Assembly: GCA_902528505.1 (NCBI GenBank)
Contig: CABZSY010000004.1
Location: forward strand, 1 to 42,920
Length of the DNA: 42,920 bases
Direction of reading: 5' to 3'
DNA from: an uncultured Pelagibacteraceae bacterium
Lineage (GTDB): Bacteria; Pseudomonadota; Alphaproteobacteria; Pelagibacterales; Pelagibacteraceae
Positions within the stretch are counted from its first letter, which is position 1; the number at the start of each line of letters is the position of its first letter. A program made the translations under genes and the position numbers. Of this stretch, positions 18,968 through 28,261 are shown piece by piece. Below the pieces are notes generated by a model. The model was not told where the DNA came from. It did not search any database and saw only the letters and a list, made by a program, of their open reading frames with translations.

Positions 18968-19024
18968 TAAGCGATTTCTACTAAATTTTCATTTATTTCG
19001 ATACAAAAATGTAATTGAGGTTTA

Positions 19025-19501
19025 TCAGATTGAACTTCCTAGGGGAATTGGATTTGAAACCATAGTCGTAAGCCAACAGTCTTTTAAATCACCATCTAAA
19101 TTATATTTTTCAACTTGCCAATTGAATTTGTGATAAATTTTATTTTTATCAAGAATAATTACCTCAAATTGTGCCATTTTATCGTTACTATCAACTTTAG
19201 TAATAGTATGGCTTAAATGATCAATCATCATTTGATAAGAAGGACTTTTAATCATTTTCTTAAAATTATTTAATGGGCCTGTAACTCTTTTGTTATTTGG
19301 ATGGGCAAAATTCCAGGTCTGCTCGATACCACTATCTAGATATTTGTTATCATTCTTTTGCAGTCCCTCAAGCTGAATTTTTATGACTTCTTTTGGAGTT
19401 ATAGCTCTACTAGGATTTAATAGTTCTGCATTTGATAAAGAAGTAAATATTAACAAATAAGTTAAAGCACTAAATATTGTTTGCAGTTTTTTTGACATCA
19501 T
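19025..19501 (-). CDS. DUF4864-like secreted protein
   Basis: Signal peptide; EVIKIQLEGLQKNDNKYLDSGIEQTWNFAHPNNK. Confidence 0.55.
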   Translation of the reverse strand: MMSKKLQTIFSALTYLLIFTSLSNAELLNPSRAITPKEVIKIQLEGLQKNDNKYLDSGIEQTWNFAHPNNKRVTGPLNNFKKMIKSPSYQMMIDHLSHTITKVDSNDKMAQFEVIILDKNKIYHKFNWQVEKYNLDGDLKDCWLTTMVSNPIPLGSSI

Positions 19502-20039
19502 TTAAAAATTCTTGTCTTTTTGAATCGCTGACAAATGGTACTGCAAAATATCTTCTATAGATAATGTTATATATGCCACACATATGAAAAACTCCTCTTT
19601 TCAATCTTCTAATTGGAAGGTTTAAAAAAAAAGTAGTAATAGCTAAACGTGGTGATCCATAGGTACAAAAAATTATTGCTTTTTTATCTTTCAGATTACC
19701 AATTGGATAACCATAATTTCCAACCAACTGTTTAAATCTGAATGCCCATGGAGGAGCTAAAACTTTATCTATCCATCCTTCAACAATCGCTGGCATTCTA
19801 AAATTCCAAATAGGTGCAATTAATACAATTGTATCTGCATTCTCTATTCTTTTTCTATGATCAAGAACTTCTTGATCTGGTTCTTCACCAGCATAAACAG
19901 GATTAAATTTTTCTTTATATAGATCAATTATGTCTACTCGGTTTCCTTTAATTTTTGATTGTTTTATAAACTCATCTCTTATTGCAGCGTTAAAAGAATT
20001 GTCATCATAGTGCCCATAAACCAAAAAAATTTTCTTCAT
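19470..20039 (-). CDS. NAD(P)H-dependent oxidoreductase, flavodoxin-like fold
   Basis: VYGHYDDNSFNAAIRDEF...IVLIAPIWNFRMPAIVEGWIDKVL. Confidence 0.9.
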   Translation of the reverse strand: MKKIFLVYGHYDDNSFNAAIRDEFIKQSKIKGNRVDIIDLYKEKFNPVYAGEEPDQEVLDHRKRIENADTIVLIAPIWNFRMPAIVEGWIDKVLAPPWAFRFKQLVGNYGYPIGNLKDKKAIIFCTYGSPRLAITTFFLNLPIRRLKRGVFHMCGIYNIIYRRYFAVPFVSDSKRQEFLNDVKKTANNI

Positions 20040-20084
20040 TTTAAAAGTATTTATTCAGAAGTTTTATATTTACTATTGTTAATT

Positions 20085-20612
20085 ATAAATACGAAAATAA
20101 TTGGAATCATTGGGATGGGAAGAATAGGAAGAATAGCAGCAAAAAGTGCCAAAGCATTTGGTATGAAAATTATTTATTATAACAGAAATAAACTCTCAGA
20201 AGAATTAGAGGATGACGCTAAATATTATTCAGATTTAAATTCAATGTTACCTGAGTGTGACTTTGTAAGTATCCATACACCAGCTACACCAGACACAAAA
20301 CATATTCTAAATGCATCAACACTGAGTTTATTACCTAAACATGCAGTAGTTATTAATACTTCAAGAGGATCAACAATAGATGATGACGCATTACTTGATG
20401 CGTTAGAAAATAAAAAAATTTATGCTGCAGGTCTTGATGTTTTTAACAATGAGCCAAATTTAGATAAAAGATATTTAAAATTAGATAATTGTTTTGTTTT
20501 ACCCCATATCGGGAGTGCTACTCATGAAACAAGGTTAGCAATGAGCATGATGGCTGTTGATAATATTTATTGTTTTTTCAACAATAAACCACTTATTTCA
20601 AAAGTAATTTAG
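20085..20612 (+). pseudogene. Truncated D-isomer-specific 2-hydroxyacid dehydrogenase (NAD-binding part only)
   Basis: Homology-like sequence begins abruptly at TKIIGIIGMGRIGRIAAKSAKAFGMKI and runs to GLDVFNNEP...LPHIGSATHETR; N-terminal catalytic half absent, no good start codon; residues before this overlap the divergent gene. Confidence 0.7.
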
Positions 20613-20735
20613 CTCAACTAAAAGTTGTAAGTTAAAATTTATATATAATTTATAAATACAAATTTGTCCCCATGTGTTGAAAACAAATTTCATTTATGTT
20701 TAAATTTATAAAAAAACATAAACGAGAGGAAGATA

Positions 20736-21752
20736 ATGTTTAAATTAATATCAAAAACTATAGCTGCAGTAGCTATTGTTTCAGTTGCTTTATTTGGCTC
20801 TGCGAATGCAAAGACTTTAAAGATTGAAACACACTTTACTGCTAGCTCACCGAATGGTGAAGTTGCAGCTCAATTTGCTAAAAACGTAGAAATGTTTTCT
20901 GGTGGAAGCTTAAAAGTAGAAATGTTCTACTCATCTTCTGTAACAGGAAAATCTGCTGAGGTATTTAACTCTGCTCAAACTGGAATTATCGATTGTGATA
21001 TGACTGGTGCTGGTTACCAAACTGGTAAAAATGCAGCGTTTCAATTCGCAGGTGATGTAATGGGTGGATATGATAACCCATATCAACAATATGATTTCTT
21101 AAAGTTCCCAGGAGCTCAAGAAGCTGTTGATGCCCTTTATAATAAATATGGAATGACTTTAATTGGTTGGTGGATACCAGGACATGAGTCTCTAATATCT
21201 AGTAAACCAATTCCAGATGTTGCATCTATCAAAGACTTTAAATTTAGATCACCTCCAGGAATGGAAAGTATGATCTTTACAGCATTAGGTGCGAAGCCAA
21301 TAGTTATGGATTTTGGTGAAGTTCCAACTGCTTTACAAACAGGTCTAATTGATGGTGCTGACTATTCATCTTTAGCAACTAATTATGCAGGTGGACACTA
21401 TGAGCAAAATAAATATGCTACATACCCAGGTTTCCACTCTATGCCAGCTGACCATTTAGCTTGTAATACTAAAGTATGGAACAAGTTAAAACCTCATGAA
21501 AAAGGTGCAATGAAAGCTGCTATTGAAATTTGTGGAAGAACTATCACAAGTTTAGTGGAAAGAAAAAACGCAGAAGCTGTTAAAGCTTTGAAAGAAATGG
21601 GCGTTACTCTTCATGACTGGTCAAAAGAGGATAGAGCTAAATTTAGACAAGCAGCTCTTGGTGCTTGGGAAGAGTGGAGAAAAAAATCTCCTGAAGCAGA
21701 TGCTCTTATAGATATACATACAGCTTATATGAAAGCTAACGGTATCCTATAA
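20736..21752 (+). CDS. dctP: TRAP transporter substrate-binding protein
   Basis: Signal peptide; DctP-like fold sequence, followed by DctQ/DctM. Confidence 0.9.
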   Translation: MFKLISKTIAAVAIVSVALFGSANAKTLKIETHFTASSPNGEVAAQFAKNVEMFSGGSLKVEMFYSSSVTGKSAEVFNSAQTGIIDCDMTGAGYQTGKNAAFQFAGDVMGGYDNPYQQYDFLKFPGAQEAVDALYNKYGMTLIGWWIPGHESLISSKPIPDVASIKDFKFRSPPGMESMIFTALGAKPIVMDFGEVPTALQTGLIDGADYSSLATNYAGGHYEQNKYATYPGFHSMPADHLACNTKVWNKLKPHEKGAMKAAIEICGRTITSLVERKNAEAVKALKEMGVTLHDWSKEDRAKFRQAALGAWEEWRKKSPEADALIDIHTAYMKANGIL

Positions 21753-21772
21753 GTAAAACATATTAAAATCTT

Positions 21773-21800
21773 GAAGGGCCTAAAAAGGCCCTTCTTTTTA
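21773..21800 (+). terminator. Rho-independent terminator between dctP and dctQ
   Basis: GAAGGGCC-TAAAAA-GGCCCTTC-TTTTTA: perfect 8-bp stem plus U-run. Confidence 0.9.
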
Positions 21801-21819
21801 ATTTAAAAATTTTTAGCTT

Positions 21820-22389
21820 ATGCTTGACAAACAATTACAAGAACAAAATGAAAAAGTTGCAAGCAAAGATGATTTCCCAATAAATTGGATTGATAGAATT
21901 TCTTTATTTTTAAGTCATACGATCAAGTATTTGATTCCCATAATCGTGCTTGTCATGATGTATGAAATTTTTATGAGGTACGTAGTTTTTAAACCAACCT
22001 TATGGGCCAATGAATTATGCTTATGGCTGGCTGGTGTTTGTTATTTAGTTGGCGGAATTTATGCTACAAGGTTAAGAAGCCATATTAGAATAGTATTACT
22101 ATATGATTGGGTCAGTCGACCAACTCAGAGAATTTTTGATTTAATTAGCACAATTATTATTGTGCTTTTTGCAGCTGCTGTAATTTATGGAGGTATGGAA
22201 GATGCGGTTAGATCATTTGTAAACTGGGAGAGATTTGCAACATATTGGGATCCACCTATTCCTGCTACTATGAAGCCTCTTACACTTTTATGTGTATTTC
22301 TTATTGCCGTTCAATCTGTAAATAATTTAATTATTGATTGGAGAAATCCTAAAGAAAAACAATACGACCCTTCTAAAGAGTTAAAATAA
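21820..22389 (+). CDS. dctQ: TRAP transporter small permease
   Basis: 4-TM protein with ANELCLWLAGVCYLVGGIYATRLRSHIRI. Confidence 0.9.
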   Translation: MLDKQLQEQNEKVASKDDFPINWIDRISLFLSHTIKYLIPIIVLVMMYEIFMRYVVFKPTLWANELCLWLAGVCYLVGGIYATRLRSHIRIVLLYDWVSRPTQRIFDLISTIIIVLFAAAVIYGGMEDAVRSFVNWERFATYWDPPIPATMKPLTLLCVFLIAVQSVNNLIIDWRNPKEKQYDPSKELK

Positions 22390-22390
22390 A

Positions 22391-23704
22391 ATGGAAATAG
22401 GATCACTTTCATTAATACTTATAGTTGGTTTATTAATTCTTATATCTATTGGTGTTCCAATGGGTTTTGCCTCAGGTTTTATGGGTGCGGTATTAGTATT
22501 TCTCTATATTGGTGAGCATGCGTTAGGTATTTTACTTTCAAGATATTATTCTCTTGTGGTTACTTATTCTTTTTTATCAGTACCTTTATTCATATTTATG
22601 GCTTCCTTGCTTGAACGCTCGAATATAGCAAGAGATTTATATGATGCTTTAAATGCGTGGTTGAGAAAAACAAGAGGTGGAGTAGGTGTAGTTACTGCCA
22701 TCATGGCAACAATTATGGCTGCAATGAGTGGAATTATTGGAGGAGAAATAGTTCTATTAGGATTGATCGCACTACCTCAAATGTTGAGATTAAAATATGA
22801 TCAAGATATGTCCATTGGAATTATTTGTGCTTCGGGTTCATTAGGAACAATGATCCCACCCTCTATTGTTTTAATCATTTATGGTTTAACAACAGAAACA
22901 TCTATAACAATGTTGTTCCAAGAAGCAATTGTTCCAGGTTTAATGATTTCAGGTTTAATCATTACTTACATTTTAATTAGAACAAGATTACAACCACATC
23001 TTGCACCATTAAGCGATGAAGCGCCTTTAACTTTAAAAGAAAAAATGTCATATCTTCCAGGTCTTTTACCACCAATAGGAATAGTGATAATTGTTTTAGG
23101 TTCAATTTATTCAGGAATAACTGGAATTACAGAAGCAGCTGGAATGGGTGTAGTTGCTACGTTAATTATAATTTTTGCCAGAAAAGAATTAACATGGTTT
23201 TTATTTAAAGATGCATTAACTAGAACCTTTAAAGCATCAGGAACTATTTTAACTATTACCTTTGGTGCAACAGTTTTAGCAGGTGCCTACTCTCTTGCTG
23301 GAGGTCCAAAATATGTAGCAGAGACTATCTTAGCTTATGATTTAAAACCAATGTATCTAATTTTTATGATGCAAATAATGTTTTTGATAATGGGAGCATT
23401 TATGGATTGGGTTGGGATTGTCTTACTAGCAATGCCAGTATTTCTCCCAATTGTTATTGCGCTTGGATTTGATCCAATTTGGTTTGGAATTTTATTTTGT
23501 GTGAATATGCAAGTTTCATTTTTAAGTCCTCCATTTGGTCCTGCAGCTTTTTATTTAAAGTCTGTTGCACCACCACATATATCTTTAACAGATATATTTA
23601 GAGGTTTTGCTCCATTTATCGTAATTCAGTTGATTGTACTTGCATGTGTAATGTTTTTCCCTGAGACAATGACACAAAATTTCCACGAATTTAAAACAAA
23701 ATAA
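22391..23704 (+). CDS. dctM: TRAP transporter large permease
   Basis: GVPMGFASGFMGAVL, ASGSLGTMIPPSIVLIIYG, MDWVGIVLLAMPVFLPIV. Confidence 0.95.
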   Translation: MEIGSLSLILIVGLLILISIGVPMGFASGFMGAVLVFLYIGEHALGILLSRYYSLVVTYSFLSVPLFIFMASLLERSNIARDLYDALNAWLRKTRGGVGVVTAIMATIMAAMSGIIGGEIVLLGLIALPQMLRLKYDQDMSIGIICASGSLGTMIPPSIVLIIYGLTTETSITMLFQEAIVPGLMISGLIITYILIRTRLQPHLAPLSDEAPLTLKEKMSYLPGLLPPIGIVIIVLGSIYSGITGITEAAGMGVVATLIIIFARKELTWFLFKDALTRTFKASGTILTITFGATVLAGAYSLAGGPKYVAETILAYDLKPMYLIFMMQIMFLIMGAFMDWVGIVLLAMPVFLPIVIALGFDPIWFGILFCVNMQVSFLSPPFGPAAFYLKSVAPPHISLTDIFRGFAPFIVIQLIVLACVMFFPETMTQNFHEFKTK

Positions 23705-24573
23705 TGATGAGAATTGGTTTTATTGGGACAGGTCTTATGGGCCTACCAATGGCTAAAAATATATTAAAAGCAGGATATAATTTAAAAGCTTTTAACAGAT
23801 CTAAAAATAAAGCTGTTCCTTTAAAAGATCACGGTGCAAAGATATCAAATTCAATTAAAGAGGCTGTAAGTGATAGTGATGTAGTCATTACAATGCTAAC
23901 AGACGATACTGCCGTTGATGAGATCATGAGCAGCTCTGACTTTTTGGGAGGTTTAAAATCAGAAGCTACAATAATTGATATGAGCTCAGTAAAACCATCA
24001 ACAGCAACTAATCATGGAAATAATCTAAAATCAAAAAATATAAATTATCTTGATGCACCTGTATCAGGTGGAACCATTGGTGCAGAGGAGGGATCATTAG
24101 CAATTATGGTTGGAGGTGAGCAAGATGTTTTCAATAGAGCGAGTGAAATTTTGAATACAATGGGAAATCCAACATTGGTGGGTCCAGTAGGTAGTGGCCA
24201 AGTATCAAAACTTGCAAACCAAATAATTGTAGGCCTAACAATTGGTGCAGTAGCCGAAGCCATAACTTTATGTGAGAAAGCAGAAGCAGATCCTGTCAAA
24301 ATGATTAGTGCTTTATCTGGTGGTTGGGCAGATAGTAAAATTTTACAAACTCATGGAAAAAGAATGATTGAAAAAAATTTTAGTCCAAAAGGAAAAACTT
24401 CTACCCATTTAAAAGATATGAATAATATTTTAGATTGTGCAAACAATTTTAATACTCATTTACCTATTTCAAATTTAGTTAAAGAAATGTATAAAACTTT
24501 AGTTGAAAATGGTCATGGAGATAAAGATCATAGCTCACTGTATATGGAAATTGAAAGGATGAATAAAAAATGA
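23704..24573 (+). CDS. NAD(P)-dependent 3-hydroxyacid dehydrogenase (HIBADH/GarR-like)
   Basis: IGFIGTGLMGLPMAKNILKAG, DAPVSGGTIGAEEGSLAIMVGG. Confidence 0.9.
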   Translation: MMRIGFIGTGLMGLPMAKNILKAGYNLKAFNRSKNKAVPLKDHGAKISNSIKEAVSDSDVVITMLTDDTAVDEIMSSSDFLGGLKSEATIIDMSSVKPSTATNHGNNLKSKNINYLDAPVSGGTIGAEEGSLAIMVGGEQDVFNRASEILNTMGNPTLVGPVGSGQVSKLANQIIVGLTIGAVAEAITLCEKAEADPVKMISALSGGWADSKILQTHGKRMIEKNFSPKGKTSTHLKDMNNILDCANNFNTHLPISNLVKEMYKTLVENGHGDKDHSSLYMEIERMNKK

Positions 24574-25313
24574 GCAAAAGATTAGAAGGTAAAAAAATTG
24601 TGGTCACTGCGGCAGGACAGGGGATTGGTAAAGCAACAGCCATTGCATTTCATAACGAAGGAGCAAATGTTATTGCGACAGACCTAAATGAAAAAACCTT
24701 AGCTGATTTAAATAAAGAATTTCCTAGTATTGAAGTGAAAACTTTGGACTCAACTGATAATAATGCAATTTTAAATTTTACTAAATCTTTAGATAAAGTA
24801 GATGTTTTATTTAATGCAGTTGGATTTGTTCATCATGGAACTATTTTTGATTGCGAGGAAAAAGATTGGGATTTTTCAAGCGATGTAAATGTAAAATCTA
24901 TGTATTTTATGTGTAAAGCAATATTACCACTAATGGTAAAACAAAATGGTGGTAGCATTATCAATGTTTCATCTTGCGCTTCTAGTTTAAAAGGTTTTCC
25001 AAATAGATTTGTTTACGGAACAACAAAAGGAGCTGTGATTGGATTGACTAAATCAATTGCAGCCGATTTTGTTAAACAAAATATAAGATGTAATTCGATT
25101 GCACCAGGAACAGTTTTCTCACCTTCTTGGCAAGATAGGGTTAACCAAAGTCCTGACCCTGTTCAGGCTAAAAAAGATTTTATAGCAAGACAACCAATGG
25201 GAAGACTAGGTACTGCTGAAGAAATAGCAGCTGTAGCGGTTTATTTAGCTAGTGATGATGCAACATTTACCACTGGTACGACAATTTCTGTTGATGGTGG
25301 GATTTCAATATAA
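24570..25313 (+). CDS. SDR oxidoreductase, 2-keto-3-deoxy-sugar-acid 4-dehydrogenase-like
   Basis: VTAAGQGIGKATAIAF, NVSSCASSLKGFPNRFVYGTTKGAVIGLTKSIA; DHRS6/KDF dehydrogenase-like. Confidence 0.85.
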   Translation: MSKRLEGKKIVVTAAGQGIGKATAIAFHNEGANVIATDLNEKTLADLNKEFPSIEVKTLDSTDNNAILNFTKSLDKVDVLFNAVGFVHHGTIFDCEEKDWDFSSDVNVKSMYFMCKAILPLMVKQNGGSIINVSSCASSLKGFPNRFVYGTTKGAVIGLTKSIAADFVKQNIRCNSIAPGTVFSPSWQDRVNQSPDPVQAKKDFIARQPMGRLGTAEEIAAVAVYLASDDATFTTGTTISVDGGISI

Positions 25314-25335
25314 TTAAATAACAAAAAGGAGAATT

Positions 25336-26178
25336 ATGAAATTATTAAGAGTTGGACAAAAAGGAAAAGAAAAACCTGCAGCGTTAGACAAAGAGGGTAA
25401 AATTAGAGATATCAGTTCACATGTTGAAGATTTAAATCCTCATCATTTAAATTTTGAAACTATTTCAAAATTACAAAGTGCAGATCTCTCAACACTCCCT
25501 GAAATATCAAGTAGTGAAAGAGTTGGTTCATGCATAACTAAGCCAGGGAAATTTGTTGCTATTGGACTAAATTTTTCTGACCATGCTGCAGAAACTGGTG
25601 CAGAAGCTCCATCTGAACCAATAGTTTTTATGAAAGCTACTAGCTGTATTAATGGTCCTAACGATGATATTGAAATTGTCTCAGGATCAAAAAAACTTGA
25701 TTGGGAAGTTGAATTAGGAATTATTATTGGAAAAGAAACTAAACATATATCTGAAGATCAATCTCAAGATCACATTTTAGGATATTGTTTAGTAAACGAT
25801 ATCAGTGAGCGAGAGTGGCAAATAGAAAAAATGGGTCAATGGGTTAAAGGAAAATCTCATGATACTTACGGGCCAATCGGACCTTATATGGTAACTAAAG
25901 ATGAGATTTCAGATATTAATAATTTAAAAATGAGTTTGGATGTTAATGGAAATAAAATGCAAAGAGGGAACACAAATACAATGATATTTAATGTTAATTT
26001 TATTGTTTCCTACTTAAGTAAGTATATGTCCCTACAACCTGGTGACATCATTACTACAGGAACTCCTCCTGGAGTTGGGATGGGTATGAAACCTCAGCAA
26101 TTTTTAAAAGCTGGTGACACAATGAAATTATCTGTTGAAAACTTAGGTGAGCAAAACTCTAAAGTTATTGCTATATAA
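25336..26178 (+). CDS. Fumarylacetoacetate hydrolase family protein (2,4-diketo-3-deoxy-sugar-acid hydrolase-like)
   Basis: IGLNFSDHAAETG, EPIVFMKATSCINGP, TGTPPGVGMGMKP. Confidence 0.9.
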   Translation: MKLLRVGQKGKEKPAALDKEGKIRDISSHVEDLNPHHLNFETISKLQSADLSTLPEISSSERVGSCITKPGKFVAIGLNFSDHAAETGAEAPSEPIVFMKATSCINGPNDDIEIVSGSKKLDWEVELGIIIGKETKHISEDQSQDHILGYCLVNDISEREWQIEKMGQWVKGKSHDTYGPIGPYMVTKDEISDINNLKMSLDVNGNKMQRGNTNTMIFNVNFIVSYLSKYMSLQPGDIITTGTPPGVGMGMKPQQFLKAGDTMKLSVENLGEQNSKVIAI

Positions 26179-26184
26179 AAAATT

Positions 26185-27357
26185 GTGAAGATAACTTCTA
26201 TTAAAAGTCATGTACTTAGATATGAGTTAGATAAAGAGCTAGGTTATTCTCAACAATATTATAAACACCGTACTGCCCATCTTGTAGAGGTTGAGACTGA
26301 TGAAGGTATAACTGGATGGGGAGAATGTTTTGGACCTGGTAATATTGCATTAGCAAATAAATATATTGTTGAAAAAGTTATACAGCCTCTGGTAATTGGA
26401 GAAGATCCTTTAAATAAAGAGCACATTTGGCAGAAGGTATATAATCTTTTAAGAGATAGTGGACAAAAAGGAATGCCTATACAAGCTTTATCAGGTATTG
26501 ACATTGCGTTGTGGGATATTCTTGGAAAAAAAACTAAAGCACCTCTTTATCAACTTTTAGGAGGAAAATGTAACAAACATATTCCAGTTTATGGATATGG
26601 GATGATGTTACAAAAAAAATCTACGGCTGAACTAATAAATCTATTCAAAGAGGAGGCGAAAGAAATTAAGTCTAAAAATTTTAAAGCTATAAAAATGAAA
26701 ATAGGTTTAGGTGCAAAGGAAGATCTTAAATTAGTACAAGCGGTTAGAGAAAGCATAGGCAAAGACTTTAAGTTGATGGTAGATGCCAATCATGCATATA
26801 ACCTAAAAGACGCCATATATGTGGGAAAAGGCTTGGATGAATTAGATATATTTTGGTTTGAGGAGCCGGTTGCGCCAGAGGATTATGAAGGGTATCGACA
26901 ATTAAGAAGCAAAATTTCGACAAGTATTGCAGGTGGTGAAGCTGAATTTACAAAATATGGTTGGAATAAATTAATCTCAAACAATTGTATAGATATAGCT
27001 CAGCCAGAAGTTTGTGGTTTGGGAGGAATTACTGAGTATTTGAAAGTTTCAGCATTAGCTCAGGCAAATTTTATCCCAGTTATAAACCATGTTTGGGGGT
27101 CAGCTATAAGCATAGCTGTTAATTTACACTTGCTAACAGCCCAACCAGATATGCCTGGGGGATTATTTCCTTCAAAATCTATGTTAGAATTTGATACTAC
27201 TGAAAAGAATATTTTTATTACAGATCTTCCTGATAAAGATTTTTCGATTTTAAAGCAGGTGAAAGAAAATAACGGATTTGCATCTGTTAGTGATAATATT
27301 GGTATAGGTATTAATCCTAACAAAGACTTTATAAATGAATTTGAAGTTAATGAATAA
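26185..27357 (+). CDS. Mandelate racemase/muconate lactonizing enzyme family, sugar-acid dehydratase-like (GTG start)
   Basis: VEVETDEGITGWGECFGPGNIAL, KMKIGLG, MVDANHAY, FEEPVAPEDYEGY, INHVWGSAI. Confidence 0.9.
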   Translation: MKITSIKSHVLRYELDKELGYSQQYYKHRTAHLVEVETDEGITGWGECFGPGNIALANKYIVEKVIQPLVIGEDPLNKEHIWQKVYNLLRDSGQKGMPIQALSGIDIALWDILGKKTKAPLYQLLGGKCNKHIPVYGYGMMLQKKSTAELINLFKEEAKEIKSKNFKAIKMKIGLGAKEDLKLVQAVRESIGKDFKLMVDANHAYNLKDAIYVGKGLDELDIFWFEEPVAPEDYEGYRQLRSKISTSIAGGEAEFTKYGWNKLISNNCIDIAQPEVCGLGGITEYLKVSALAQANFIPVINHVWGSAISIAVNLHLLTAQPDMPGGLFPSKSMLEFDTTEKNIFITDLPDKDFSILKQVKENNGFASVSDNIGIGINPNKDFINEFEVNE

Positions 27358-28261
27358 AATCAAAACTTCAGAGCCAAAAGTTATTTGGAATAGTAAATGC
27401 AAATTAGGTGAAGGAACATTATGGGTTAAAGAGCATAATTCAATCTATTTTGTTGATATAAAAAAAAAGAAAATCTGTATTCTAAATATTAAAAATAATA
27501 AAAAAAAACAGATTAAAGTAAATAAAGAAATTGGTTTTTTATCTTACGTTAAAAAAAATATATTTATAATGGGATTACAGGGAGAAATTAGAATTCAAAA
27601 TCTTAAATCTAAAGAAATTATTAAATCAATACTAATCGAACCAAATATTAAATTAAACAGAATCAATGATGGTAAAACTGATCCATCTGGAAATCTATGG
27701 TTTGGTACTATGGATAACTTAGAAAGAAAAATTGAAAAGGGATCACTCTATAAATTAGATAAAAATTTATCATTAACTAAAGTTGATAAAAATTATAGAA
27801 TCACAAATGGACCAGCTTTCATTGACAAGTTTAATTTTTACCATACTGATAGTTCTAAAAAAAAAATTTATAAAATTAAAATTAATAAAAATAATAAAAT
27901 TACAAACAAAAAAATTTTTAAAACCTTTTCTGGTGTAGAGGGAGTTCCTGATGGAATGACTTTAGATAATAAAAAAAATCTATGGGTGGCTCATTACCAT
28001 GGAGCTTGTATTTCAGTATTTAATAGTAAGGCAAAGTTAATTCATAGAATTCAATTTCCTGCAAAAAATATTACAAATTGTTCATTTGGTGGTCAAAAAA
28101 ATAATGAACTTTTTGTAACTTCGGCAACAAAGGGTATGAGCACTGCAGAATTGCGAAAATATAGATACTCTGGAGCTTTATTTAGTGTAAAAACTAACTC
28201 TAAAGGAATTTTACAAAAAAAATTTGTTTTAATTAATGAAAAAAAGAGATCTTTATTATGA
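27335..28261 (+). CDS. SMP-30/gluconolactonase/LRE family protein
   Basis: KCKLGEGTLWVKEHNSIYFVDI, NRINDGKTDPSGNLWFGTM, GVPDGMTLDNKKNLWVAHYHG. Confidence 0.9.
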   Translation: MNLKLMNKIKTSEPKVIWNSKCKLGEGTLWVKEHNSIYFVDIKKKKICILNIKNNKKKQIKVNKEIGFLSYVKKNIFIMGLQGEIRIQNLKSKEIIKSILIEPNIKLNRINDGKTDPSGNLWFGTMDNLERKIEKGSLYKLDKNLSLTKVDKNYRITNGPAFIDKFNFYHTDSSKKKIYKIKINKNNKITNKKIFKTFSGVEGVPDGMTLDNKKNLWVAHYHGACISVFNSKAKLIHRIQFPAKNITNCSFGGQKNNELFVTSATKGMSTAELRKYRYSGALFSVKTNSKGILQKKFVLINEKKRSLL

